Below, piece after piece: positions 44,723 through 50,629 of a stretch of 64,000 nt of DNA (position 1 is the stretch's first letter; each line of letters begins with the position of its first letter). Origin of the DNA: Gymnorhina tibicen (taxonomy: Eukaryota; Chordata; Aves; Passeriformes; Artamidae). Made by a program: the position numbers and the translations under genes. Where the stretch lies: NCBI GenBank assembly GCA_013399875.1, contig VXAZ01001116.1, forward strand, positions 2,006,546-2,070,545, given 5' to 3'. The notes below the pieces were generated by a model. That model worked only from the letters and a program-made list of their open reading frames with translations, was not told the origin of the DNA and did no database searches.

Positions 44723-47700
44723 ACACAGAAGCTGCTGTGAATTCAGCAGCACACTGTAATCCTGCTATCAAATATCACAGTTGCAGGCTGTGGGTATTTT
44801 CTCCTTACCATCATGAACTTATTCTGGGGACTGTTTCTTCCTTTCTGGCACCAGAAGAATCCATAACTACAGTTAGGTCATAGTGCTTGTATGAGTCAAA
44901 AATACCTCATCTTCCTGTGACTTGCCTTTGCCTGAAACAACAAGTGTTACAGTCTGTTCAGTGCTCAGCTGTTAATGGTGCCTGCTATAGCACAGCATTT
45001 TTAGTCCATCTAGTCCTGATAGCTACAATGTTAGTATTATAAAGGGACATTTTATTTTTAGCATTTTGTAAAGAATAGTTACTATGAAACTACAACATAC
45101 AAACATAAAACTACATACATAATCATGTTTGCCTTACTGCTGTCATTGATAGGGAAAATATATTGTATAGAATAGTGTGATTTAAAAAGCCTTGAGGCTC
45201 AGTCACGTCAACATTTTTAATCAAAATTTTATTTATAGAAAAATTAATATTCAGGAGAAGGAGTTTAGCTGTGTTTGCACAAATCTCAAGAACGGCAAAT
45301 AAGATTGATATATGCAGTTTGATGTGTACTTTTTCTTTTGATCATCTTTTTGCAGCAATTATTTATAAGGGCTGGGGTTTTTTTCCTAAATTCAAGGACT
45401 TGGTTTCTACTGGAATCCGTGAAAATGTCATTGAGGCTGCTGAGCAGTTCTTCAACAGTACCACATTGCTTATGTAAAATAAGAGAAGATAGAGGGAAAT
45501 ATTTTTGTATGAAATGGTTTCATTTAAGGTTAAAACATATAATGTCAAACAGAGGTAAATAATTCAGGAAAAAGAGATTGCCAGACTTTGAGACATTAAT
45601 TTTATCTGTACTTCATATATGAATATGGAAATACAATGTTGTTTTCCAATTCTGTCACCTAACACATTGATGTTCAATAGGCATGAAACTTACTATAGAG
45701 AATAATTTAGATGTAGATCTGTGGTTTATTTTGCAAGTGCAGATTTAGATTTCTATATAGTAAGAACAGGACCTAGGTCTAAATAAGAAACATTTTATTT
45801 AAGTTCCAATCACTTTTGTAAGGAGTATGGATAGGACTGGCTACAGAAAAAAATTAAAGTGATGAAAAATCTGAGCATGGAGGATGTGTATGGTTCCCAC
45901 CATCCCTCATCTACTATAACCAGATTTACATCATTCTCAGAGGAGAATATAGTGGGGCAGTAAAAACGTCTGTCTACCTTGCACATGTCCTGGGGCCTGC
46001 TAGAAAACTTCCAAACTACAGCTTCCACAGTTAAGCCATGCTCCAGTCTATTTACCCCAGAAACTGCTCCCCTCCTCATCTGTGCCCTGGGAGTGTAAGG
46101 CTCCATGTATGAAGAGGTGTGAGGCACAGTGCTGCCTGGGGTGTCTGCACAGTGGGGGCTGCTCCTTCCCTGGCATGATCCTGACCCAGGGACATAGGCT
46201 GGGTTCCGTATTCCTCTACCAGCTTAAAGCCAAGGGCTCTCCACCCTCATTGTGCTGCCAGTAGGAACAGGGAGCTGCTGTGGCAGGAGAACATGTGACA
46301 GCTTCTATCTTTGCAAAACATTTATAGACATGTCTTGTTGGAAATAAACAGGAAGTTGATATTGAAACACTGGCACATTCTGTTTATCCCTTTGTGATCC
46401 AACCACTCCTGCCCTCCTGGTCTTTTTTTGCATTATTCAGTAGGCACCTTCTCAGGATCTATCCCCTATTTCCATTTCCCATCCATATGCCATCATAAGT
46501 TTAAAACTTGTAGTTCATCATTTTTACTCAGTTTTTGTCGTATTTGGTTGGTTTGGCTTTTTCATAACTGAACTGGTTACTGGCATGTTCTAATGTGCAC
46601 TGGGACTTCATTTGCAGCCTGTCCTTCTGATGTGACATCTGTTTCCTGTGACTCTACCACCTCTGCCTGTGCTGTATAATAGGGTGCTTTGTTCTTGGGC
46701 TTGTTCAGCAGGCTGGTCGGCTGATCCTGTGCTTATGCCTTGGAACCCGGATAAACCCTGACATTAAATGGAGATGGGAACTATATTGTCTTCGTGTGTG
46801 GGTTTTTCATGGTTAATGATTTCGAATAAAGGGCCCAGTTGATTGAACTCTGCTTTCTGTCCTCTTAATGCCTTGATGTCACCTACTCTTTCTGTCCTTA
46901 AACTACAAAATTCACATTAAAATTAAGATTTGACATTTTATTTCTTTGAAAAAGGGAGTCTCAAGAATGTGGTCCTTGTTTTGGGATATTGCTATAAAAG
47001 TGACACCGAAGACAACAAATATCACAAAGGTATCTGAATTGTGTTTTATTAACTTGTATTATTAGTAGAGTAGACACTATTGTGCTTGACTGCTCACTGA
47101 GAGTGAAGAGTTGATCATCATTTGACATAATTTGATTGAAACACTATTATTAAATAGTTTTGTTTTCTTTTACATATCTGGGCTCATACAAACTAGTAGT
47201 AACTTCCAAAAATGGATCTGAGGAAGCCACTGTTAGAAGGATACAATTGAACTTGTTGGGAAATGGTATTTGGAGAGTAAATGTCTTTGTCTAATTGGAG
47301 AGTGTATCAAATGGATTTCCAGAGGCGTCTGTGCTAGGTCAGGAATCCCCAATGTTTTCATGAATGATGTGGATGAAAGAATAGTGAATGTGCTTTTCAG
47401 ATTTGCAGACAACTCACAGCTAAGACAAGCTCAGTGGAGGGCAGGATTAGAACTCAAAGTGACCCTGACAAATAGAACAAACGGTCTGGAAGGAAATAGG
47501 ATACAATTCTGTGAGAATAAATGCAAGACCTTTTATTTAATTAGGAATGATCCGTTGTACCAGCATGAGGAAATGATCAGCTTAAACAGCAGTGCTGCAG
47601 AAAAAGGGTCAGAACTGATGGGAGCCTGGTCATGAGTCAGCCACAAGACGTGGGTACAGAAGAGGCAAACACCACTTTCACACCATGAAAGTGGTGCCTG

Positions 47701-49054
47701 TAAGACATGAGCTAATTCTTACATTCTGCTGAGTGCTAATATAGCCTCTGCTGCAGGAGCCTAACCATTTGGAATATTGCTGAATGATCTGGACTATTGG
47801 GAATAGTTCTATAGGAGGAGGAGAGAAATGCAACCTGTGAGGAAATGTTGCAGGAAGTTAAATCGGTTAATATAAATAAAGCTTAGAGAGGACATGATAA
47901 TAGGCTCCAAATATGTACATGAAGAGCAAGAGAATAAAGACTTCTACATATTCCCTATGGGTAGGATAAGCACTAACCAGTTTCTGTTACAGGAGGGAGA
48001 TTTCAGTGAGACATCGGTAAAAGCTTCCTGACAATTAGACTAGCAAAGTGCTGGAAGGTAGAAAATCTTCATCCTTGGATTTTTCTAAGAACAGTTAAAG
48101 CTGATGCTCCGATCAATGCCCTTCTTCACCTTTATCTCATCCCAGTTTCAGTGACTCCTAAAAATGTGGCAGTGATAGTATAAAGTTAAGGAGGGCAAGT
48201 GTAGATAAGCTGACTGAAATGAGTCAAACTTTAGAGCACTGGCTTTATATTATGGTATTCCCCAATTCCTGTAACCATAAGAACATTTACTGGCTTATTA
48301 GCATTTTCATTTTTTTAAAGAGTGACATTAATTACAGAAAATCAGAGACTCCACAATCCTTGGGGCCTTAGTTTGTAAGCCTGGACTCATGTAAATATCC
48401 TCAATTATCCCTATTCCACTAAAAACAGTGTGAATTCTTCATGCATAAAGAGTTGTTTACATGAATGGAGATTGAAGAAGTGACCTTTTCTCAGTATATT
48501 CACTAGCTTATGAAACCAGTTTTTATTTTACAGTGAATGGGGTTTGAGTCTCATAAGTATTTGGGGTATATCTGCTTGAAAAGATGGAGGTGAAATTTTA
48601 GCAGGCACCTCAGAATCAGCATTAGCTGTAGCTCAGGTCAGTTACCTTAAGGCCCACAGGCACCAGAAATGGTTTTCCAAGTATTTTTAAATGGGATACT
48701 CTGAATTTAGGAACTGGAATCCAAATCATTGTGCAAGTACAAACAGCTTGTAAAACGTAACTGCATCACTTCACACATGAAGTGTCATGTATCTTGTCTT
48801 CTGGGTCCTAAGGATCATGCTTCATTGGGTGAATTTATGAGTAACTGAGAACAAGCAGATAAGCAAAATAATTTCTAATTATGCAATAACTCATCTCTGT
48901 TGCAGTTTTCAAATTTTCTTTTTTTTCTCCAGAGTTACAATCCTGCGTGTCAGTGTGGGACATTAACCTGCCCCATGAAGTGCAAAACCTGAAAAAACAC
49001 ATAGAAATGAGACAGGAATTAGCAGAAAAAATGAAGAGCTTTTCTTTGGACTGA
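27..49054 (+). CDS. LRRK2: LRRK2, leucine-rich repeat kinase 2 (5'-partial, 45 exons)
   Basis: Large cytoplasmic and membrane-associated enzyme joining a Roc GTPase to a Ser/Thr kinase; in mammals the kinase phosphorylates Rab GTPases and acts in vesicle and lysosome traffic (family knowledge). Seen here: 45 in-frame exons totalling 6,887 nt, 2,294 residues plus stop, aligning without gaps in gene order to human residues ~236-2527. Hallmarks include the Roc P-loop GNTGSGKT, kinase K in [20 protein letters not shown] activation loop and a C-terminal WD40 domain. Residues equivalent to human N551, S1292, R1325, R1441, R1628, Y1699, G2019 and I2020 are unchanged. Every intron is GT-AG. The first six coding exons and the promoter are upstream. 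Large introns without recognised content include 159-2670, 5505-7136, 7936-9551, 9686-11280, 11842-13178, 27448-29582 and 43828-46954. Homologue LRRK1 is excluded by the ARM domain and the very close match to LRRK2. Confidence 0.98.
159..2670 (+). other. LRRK2 intron with no recognised content
   Basis: 2.5 kb intron. It contains a long open frame at 2100-2630, but its predicted peptide resembles nothing I know and it runs straight into the intron end without splice logic. No repeat family recognised. Confidence 0.6.
2671..2790 (+). CDS. LRRK2: LRRK2 exon (human exon 8), ARM
   Basis: 120 bp between ctgttttcag and gtgagt. Encodes [19 protein letters not shown] and ALSCLALL. The split codon A|CT gives the Thr that begins TETIFLN in the next exon. 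Confidence 0.96.
3917..4041 (+). CDS. LRRK2: LRRK2 exon (human exon 9), ARM with acidic loop
   Basis: 125 bp, acceptor ttcaag, donor gtgaga. Encodes [13 protein letters not shown], a run of Glu, then [15 protein letters not shown]. The acidic loop is shorter than in human and almost pure Glu here. Ends in phase 0. Confidence 0.96.
4588..4667 (+). CDS. LRRK2: LRRK2 exon (human exon 10), ARM
   Basis: 80 bp, acceptor tatttag, donor gtcagt (a weaker but valid GT site). Encodes [14 protein letters not shown] and [11 protein letters not shown], matching human EAACWALNNLLMYQ. This donor is fixed by the phase needed for the next exon (CA|G = Gln). Confidence 0.95.
5398..5504 (+). CDS. LRRK2: LRRK2 exon (human exon 11), ARM
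   Basis: 107 bp, acceptor ctgaaag, donor gtaagg. Encodes [20 protein letters not shown], then [15 protein letters not shown]. The human A419 equivalent is unchanged. Confidence 0.96.
7137..7266 (+). CDS. LRRK2: LRRK2 exon (human exon 12), ARM
   Basis: 130 bp, acceptor ttgtag, donor gtaata. Encodes [19 protein letters not shown] and [18 protein letters not shown]. Starts with two bases of a split Val codon and ends two bases into a Ser codon. Confidence 0.96.
7811..7935 (+). CDS. LRRK2: LRRK2 exon (human exon 13), ARM
   Basis: 125 bp, acceptor attttcag, donor gtaagt. Encodes [20 protein letters not shown] and [16 protein letters not shown], matching the human LDIMAAVVPKIL / PVQLEALRAILHF segment. 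Confidence 0.95.
9552..9685 (+). CDS. LRRK2: LRRK2 exon (human exon 14), ARM
   Basis: 134 bp, acceptor gttgcag, donor gtatag. One of the more diverged exons: [19 protein letters not shown], then [14 protein letters not shown]. The Asn of NALNR is the equivalent of human N551 (N551K variant site) and is unchanged. Confidence 0.93.
11281..11425 (+). CDS. LRRK2: LRRK2 exon (human exon 15), ARM
   Basis: 145 bp, acceptor tccattag, donor gtaggg. Encodes [17 protein letters not shown] and [15 protein letters not shown], matching human FIGNPGIQKCGLKV and [13 protein letters not shown]. Confidence 0.97.
11702..11841 (+). CDS. LRRK2: LRRK2 exon (human exon 16), ARM
   Basis: 140 bp, acceptor cttctag, donor gtatgt. 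Encodes [18 protein letters not shown], then [15 protein letters not shown]. The donor is chosen because it leaves phase 0 for GFHAIL in the next exon. Confidence 0.95.
13179..13307 (+). CDS. LRRK2: LRRK2 exon (human exon 17), ARM
   Basis: 129 bp, phase 0 at both ends, acceptor attcttag, donor gtatct. Encodes [20 protein letters not shown] and [20 protein letters not shown]. Confidence 0.95.
13393..13563 (+). CDS. LRRK2: LRRK2 exon (human exon 18), ARM/ANK junction
   Basis: 171 bp, phase 0, acceptor cccattcag, donor gtaata. Encodes [20 protein letters not shown] and [17 protein letters not shown], the first ankyrin-like helix pair. The intron before it is only 85 bp, the shortest traced in the gene. 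Confidence 0.97.
14050..14375 (-). mobile_element. CR1 LINE 3' fragment (antisense in LRRK2 intron)
   Basis: Read on the minus strand it holds typical CR1 3'-end sequence: a peptide like [20 protein letters not shown], the conserved wording of the CR1 C-terminal coding end, and the 3' tail complementary to atcatagaaacataaaggct. 5'-truncated and mutated, so long dead. Lies between the exons at 13393 and 14842. Confidence 0.88.
14842..15097 (+). CDS. LRRK2: LRRK2 exon (human exon 19), ankyrin repeats
   Basis: 256 bp, the longest exon here. Encodes [20 protein letters not shown], then [20 protein letters not shown] and [20 protein letters not shown]: ankyrin-repeat helices closely matching human LRRK2. 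Acceptor ctctattag, donor gtgagt. Confidence 0.97.
15324..15512 (+). CDS. LRRK2: LRRK2 exon (human exon 20), ANK-LRR linker
   Basis: 189 bp, acceptor tacatacag, donor gtaatt. Encodes [15 protein letters not shown] and [19 protein letters not shown] low-complexity, serine- and acid-rich linker; residue count from the start of the exon to DSEG equals human. Confidence 0.95.
16915..17036 (+). CDS. LRRK2: LRRK2 exon (human exon 21), 14-3-3 site linker
   Basis: 122 bp, acceptor gtgttcaag, donor gtaagt. Encodes [16 protein letters not shown] and [17 protein letters not shown] and RHSYS correspond to the human 14-3-3 docking phosphosites S910 and S935; both serines and their upstream basic residues remain, although surrounding residues differ. 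Confidence 0.93.
17790..17859 (+). CDS. LRRK2: LRRK2 exon (human exon 22), linker
   Basis: 70 bp, acceptor attttgcag, donor gtaagt. Encodes [20 protein letters not shown], aligned to human GPIFDHEDLLKRKRKILSSD. A poorly conserved basic linker, supported by phase continuity on both sides. Confidence 0.92.
18310..18530 (+). CDS. LRRK2: LRRK2 exon (human exon 23), linker and first LRR
   Basis: 221 bp, acceptor ttttaatag, donor gtaatt. Encodes [20 protein letters not shown], then [20 protein letters not shown]. The SDSLSSL serines align with the human S973 region; leucine-rich repeats start at [12 protein letters not shown]. Confidence 0.96.
19066..19316 (+). CDS. LRRK2: LRRK2 exon (human exon 24), LRR
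   Basis: 251 bp, acceptor ttttttcag, donor gtgagt. Three LRR units, including [31 protein letters not shown] and [11 protein letters not shown]. LxxLxLxxN periodicity is clear. Confidence 0.97.
20456..20604 (+). CDS. LRRK2: LRRK2 exon (human exon 25), LRR
   Basis: 149 bp, acceptor tatcatag, donor gtacgt. Encodes [20 protein letters not shown] and [19 protein letters not shown]. One base of the final codon is completed in the next exon. Confidence 0.96.
20960..21545 (+). mobile_element. CR1 LINE 3' fragment (sense in LRRK2 intron)
   Basis: About 585 bp of the CR1 ORF2 end and 3' tail. A long frame still reads [24 protein letters not shown] wording (21099-21419) and [19 protein letters not shown], ending in a degenerate gatgattct tail. 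The best-preserved CR1 in the window. 5' truncation is typical of CR1. Lies between LRRK2 exons at 20456 and 22387. Confidence 0.92.
22387..22480 (+). CDS. LRRK2: LRRK2 exon (human exon 26), LRR
   Basis: 94 bp, acceptor tgctctag, donor gtaagt. Encodes [20 protein letters not shown] and [10 protein letters not shown], matching human MPFLPPSMTILKLSQNKF. Confidence 0.95.
23555..23741 (+). CDS. LRRK2: LRRK2 exon (human exon 27), LRR
   Basis: 187 bp, acceptor gtttttag, donor gtaaag. Encodes [40 protein letters not shown] and [13 protein letters not shown]. Confidence 0.97.
24127..24308 (+). CDS. LRRK2: LRRK2 exon (human exon 28), last LRR and capping helix
   Basis: 182 bp, acceptor atttag, donor gtttgt (poor donor consensus, but fixed by phase). 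Encodes [19 protein letters not shown] and [16 protein letters not shown]. The Ser of RLSKVWDL is the equivalent of the human autophosphorylation site S1292. Confidence 0.97.
24814..25043 (+). CDS. LRRK2: LRRK2 exon (human exon 29), Roc GTPase P-loop
   Basis: 230 bp, acceptor cctaccag, donor gtattt. Encodes [20 protein letters not shown], then [17 protein letters not shown] (G1 motif; K1347 and T1348 equivalents present), [10 protein letters not shown] (switch I region) and LNVWDFG (start of switch II). Confidence 0.98.
26048..26175 (+). CDS. LRRK2: LRRK2 exon (human exon 30), Roc switch II
   Basis: 128 bp, acceptor atcactag, donor gtaaga. Encodes [20 protein letters not shown] and [20 protein letters not shown]. 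Switch II reads DFGGQEEF across the junction; human has DFAGREEF, so the R1398 position is Gln here, as in canonical Ras. Confidence 0.98.
27229..27447 (+). CDS. LRRK2: LRRK2 exon (human exon 31), Roc G4 motif, R1441 site
   Basis: 219 bp, phase 0 at both ends, acceptor actaacag, donor gtaagc. Opens with [20 protein letters not shown]: Arg equivalent to human R1441 and G4 motif THLD. Continues [20 protein letters not shown] and [12 protein letters not shown] (G5 region). Confidence 0.98.
29583..29784 (+). CDS. LRRK2: LRRK2 exon (human exon 32), Roc end and COR start
   Basis: 202 bp, acceptor attttacag, donor gtaaaa. Encodes [40 protein letters not shown] and [13 protein letters not shown]. 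Confidence 0.98.
30403..30491 (+). CDS. LRRK2: LRRK2 exon (human exon 33), COR
   Basis: 89 bp, acceptor ttgtgcag, donor gtcaga. Encodes [20 protein letters not shown] and KWLCKIMAQ, almost identical to human. Confidence 0.97.
31067..31254 (+). CDS. LRRK2: LRRK2 exon (human exon 34), COR
   Basis: 188 bp, acceptor ttaaaaag (A-rich polypyrimidine boundary), donor gtaagc. Encodes [40 protein letters not shown] and [19 protein letters not shown]. Human R1628 aligns with the Arg of VKRSD; S1647 is unchanged. Confidence 0.97.
32185..32339 (+). CDS. LRRK2: LRRK2 exon (human exon 35), COR, Y1699 site
   Basis: 155 bp, acceptor ctttcag, donor gtacaa. Encodes [20 protein letters not shown] and [20 protein letters not shown]: identical to human over this stretch, with the Y1699 equivalent in MPYFP. 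Confidence 0.98.
33245..33391 (+). CDS. LRRK2: LRRK2 exon (human exon 36), COR
   Basis: 147 bp, acceptor ttttctag, donor gttaat. Encodes [20 protein letters not shown] and [20 protein letters not shown]. Confidence 0.98.
33545..33736 (+). CDS. LRRK2: LRRK2 exon (human exon 37), COR
   Basis: 192 bp, acceptor cctaaag, donor gtatgt. Encodes [40 protein letters not shown] and [19 protein letters not shown]. Separated from the preceding exon by only 153 bp. Confidence 0.98.
34316..34331 (+). repeat. (AT)n microsatellite
   Basis: Perfect AT dinucleotide run preceded by TG-rich sequence, in the intron before the exon at 34465. Confidence 0.85.
34465..34611 (+). CDS. LRRK2: LRRK2 exon (human exon 38), COR-kinase linker
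   Basis: 147 bp, acceptor ttcttag, donor gtaagc. Encodes [40 protein letters not shown] and [10 protein letters not shown], leading into the kinase glycine loop. Confidence 0.98.
34947..35047 (+). CDS. LRRK2: LRRK2 exon (human exon 39), kinase G-loop and catalytic Lys
   Basis: 101 bp, acceptor ttcaaaag, donor gtaaga. Encodes [20 protein letters not shown], then [14 protein letters not shown]. The glycine loop is GDGGFGSV (human GDGSFGSV). The Lys of AVKIFN is the ATP-anchoring K1906 equivalent. Confidence 0.98.
35223..35413 (+). CDS. LRRK2: LRRK2 exon (human exon 40), kinase alphaC to hinge
   Basis: 191 bp, acceptor tttacag, donor gtaaat. Encodes [40 protein letters not shown] and [16 protein letters not shown]. 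Contains the alphaC Glu and the hinge MELA with the Met gatekeeper. Confidence 0.98.
36092..36252 (+). CDS. LRRK2: LRRK2 exon (human exon 41), catalytic and activation loops
   Basis: 161 bp, acceptor gattactag, donor gtatgg. Encodes [20 protein letters not shown] (catalytic Asp in YRD) and [24 protein letters not shown] retains human G2019 and I2020 equivalents. Confidence 0.99.
37056..37226 (+). CDS. LRRK2: LRRK2 exon (human exon 42), kinase APE and C-lobe
   Basis: 171 bp, acceptor tttgcag, donor gtatgc. Encodes [40 protein letters not shown] and [20 protein letters not shown] motif and alphaF Asp are present. Confidence 0.98.
38590..38690 (+). CDS. LRRK2: LRRK2 exon (human exon 43), kinase C-lobe end
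   Basis: 101 bp, acceptor acattctag, donor gtatta. Encodes [20 protein letters not shown] and [14 protein letters not shown], with the conserved kinase subdomain XI Arg in ERPTS. Confidence 0.98.
39303..39497 (+). CDS. LRRK2: LRRK2 exon (human exon 44), kinase-WD40 junction
   Basis: 195 bp, phase 0 at both ends, acceptor tttgtag, donor gtatgt. Encodes [40 protein letters not shown] and [16 protein letters not shown]. First WD40 blade; more diverged from human than the kinase. Confidence 0.95.
40435..40628 (+). CDS. LRRK2: LRRK2 exon (human exon 45), WD40
   Basis: 194 bp, acceptor tgactcag, donor gtataa. Encodes [40 protein letters not shown] and [16 protein letters not shown]. Confidence 0.96.
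40915..40987 (+). CDS. LRRK2: LRRK2 exon (human exon 46), WD40
   Basis: 73 bp, acceptor tatttcag, donor gtagac. Encodes [20 protein letters not shown] plus RAVK, one WD40 strand pair. Supported by phase on both sides. Confidence 0.96.
41790..41974 (+). CDS. LRRK2: LRRK2 exon (human exon 47), WD40
   Basis: 185 bp, acceptor ttcttgcag, donor gtaagt. Encodes [38 protein letters not shown] and [12 protein letters not shown]. Confidence 0.97.
42754..42906 (+). CDS. LRRK2: LRRK2 exon (human exon 48), WD40, human G2385 site
   Basis: 153 bp, acceptor ttttctag, donor gtaagt. Encodes [20 protein letters not shown], then [20 protein letters not shown]. Human has KTEKLCGLIDC, so the Gly of the human risk variant G2385R is Glu here. 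Confidence 0.97.
43619..43827 (+). CDS. LRRK2: LRRK2 exon (human exon 49), WD40
   Basis: 209 bp, acceptor cttgtag, donor gtaagt. Encodes [40 protein letters not shown] and [20 protein letters not shown]. The Met at the human M2397 position is retained. Confidence 0.98.
44689..44719 (+). repeat. 31-base poly(A) tract
   Basis: Uninterrupted run of 31 A, in the LRRK2 intron before the exon at 46955. It follows some 650 bp that is richer in GC than the surrounding intron and includes aataaa at 44511-44516. It may be the tail of a retroposed transcript; I could not find a target-site duplication. Confidence 0.9.
46955..47029 (+). CDS. LRRK2: LRRK2 exon (human exon 50), WD40
   Basis: 75 bp, acceptor gaaaaag, donor gtatct. 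Encodes [17 protein letters not shown], then TEDNKYHK. The second half is a variable surface loop. It lies after the longest intron traced (3.1 kb). Confidence 0.93.
47280..47640 (+). mobile_element. CR1-like LINE reverse-transcriptase fragment
   Basis: Frame 47270-47635 reads [20 protein letters not shown] followed by ADN, then [18 protein letters not shown]: the CR1 reverse-transcriptase C-terminal half, with the catalytic (F/Y)ADD box degraded to FADN. Derived sequence may continue to about 48,150 (similar to the CR1 3' region but too decayed to be sure). Located in the intron before the last LRRK2 exon. Confidence 0.8.
48933..49054 (+). CDS. LRRK2: LRRK2 terminal coding exon (human exon 51)
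   Basis: 122 coding bp, acceptor ttttctccag, ending in TGA at 49052-49054. Encodes [39 protein letters not shown]. This is the last WD40 strand and the long C-terminal helix that packs on the kinase in LRRK2 structures. Human ends KMRRTSVE; here KMKSFSLD, so the T2524 equivalent is Phe. Confidence 0.98.
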
Positions 49055-50620
49055 AAAGTCACCCTGCAAGTGCCATTCTCTTTTCTAGTCTTCCATCCTA
49101 ACATACTGTGCAATATTTACAACTTCTTCTTGTCTTTTTTAACCTAAACCAGGAAGAAAATTAGCATGAGAGTATTCATAGGCTACCAAGAAGAAAGAAG
49201 TTATTTGTAATATTTGAAAGGACAGAAAACTGTTGAGAATTTCTGATTCTAAAATGTTATCATGTATCTGTTGTTTACCTGTGCAGTTCTGCTCTCTGCA
49301 ACTATGGCTCAACTTCAGTATAACATTGTTCATCCAGTTTTTGATCCCAGTTAAACTGGGAATAAGCCAGGAGACTATAAATGGCTCTAATTTACTTCAT
49401 TATCTCTACTGAGTTGACACCCTAATAAGAAGCAAAATTTAAGCCTCTGTGTGTTTACTGCAGTTTGCATGTATGAGTTTGCTCTTATGATTCACGGTTT
49501 AGTAATGTCAGAGCCATGACCCTATGAAAAAACATCATATTTTATCTAACAGCAGTGTTTAAAGGAATATATAATGACTACATTACTCTTTGAAAACAAC
49601 AGGTAGACTTGTCTGTTTCTTCCATGACACTGACTTTTTTTTTCATTATGACCAGAAAAAACCCCATTGTGCTACAGTAATTAATGGCTCCGAATTAAAC
49701 ACCCCGACAGGCTTCTGCACGTGCGTGTCCTCCTGCAGCGCTGCAGTCTGCCTGCTCCTAGGAGATGCAGTCACACCACTGGGAACGCTGCCAGTCACGT
49801 AGATCTCTTGTGCAGCTCTCTTGGAAGAGAGAAGAGGAAGCACAGGGTGAATGCTCTGGTCTAAATGCTGCTATGACTTGCTCTTAGTCCAACTTGCTTG
49901 TTTGCTTACCTCAGTATAAAAAAAGGGAACTTTTGCTTTGATTTTTCTAACATGCAAAGTTTCCACTTATTCATTCTTGTTTGAATTTATGTTGTTATTT
50001 TGGGGAATAATCAGGGGAACCTTGAGGAGTGTAAGAACTGTCTGCCTCTTCCAAGTTTGTTTCCACACATCATCATTCAAGAGACACTTTTTGCTGCTTT
50101 CTGGCTGTAAGTCCAAGCTGCTGCTTACAGCCCACACTGACCTGCTCTAAGGAAGTGCCTTACTTCTGTCCACCTGAAGACAGATGCCGTTCTCTTTTTC
50201 TGATACCAGAAGAATCCACAGAGTGCTCGCAAAATCTCAAAGAGTGGAGTATCCAGAGCCATTCCTGAGTCTATGGAGCTGAACAAGGTTGAGCAACCAA
50301 AAAGTTCTCAGTTTTTTGTTTTGTTGTTTTAGAAAATTACGTACTGGGACAACAGCATTTCTTGTGCCCAACTCTAGCATTGTTCTATTTTCTACCAGTT
50401 GTGGAGTATTTTTATGTATTCTTATAATCTGTGTACTGAGAAGAATTTGCTATTTATATGGGATTTTATAACTCAGAAAATATATATTATCTTAGAATGA
50501 ATATGGTTGTTTTTTTTTAAAGAAAAGAATATATGCATTGTGATTAAGTTTATTTGTAAGTAATTTTGAAATGTAAGCATAAACATTTTTATTAAAAATG
50601 TGCTTTGTTAATAATGTAAG
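49055..50620 (+). other. LRRK2: Probable LRRK2 3' UTR
   Basis: AT-rich, no splice-supported coding sequence, running from the stop to a candidate cleavage region just after ATTAAA and a T/G-rich tract. No canonical AATAAA was seen earlier in this stretch. The extent is inferred; RNA ends would settle it. Confidence 0.5.
50591..50596 (+). promoter_or_regulatory. Candidate LRRK2 poly(A) signal ATTAAA
   Basis: ATTAAA, the commonest variant hexamer, about 1.5 kb past the stop and followed by a T/G-rich stretch. First good candidate on this strand after the coding end. Confidence 0.45.
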
Positions 50621-50629
50621 TCTACTTTC

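Noticed and set aside
45810..46127. Minus-strand open frame of 105 codons
   Set aside because: Looked possibly repeat-derived but I could not match it to any element or protein family.
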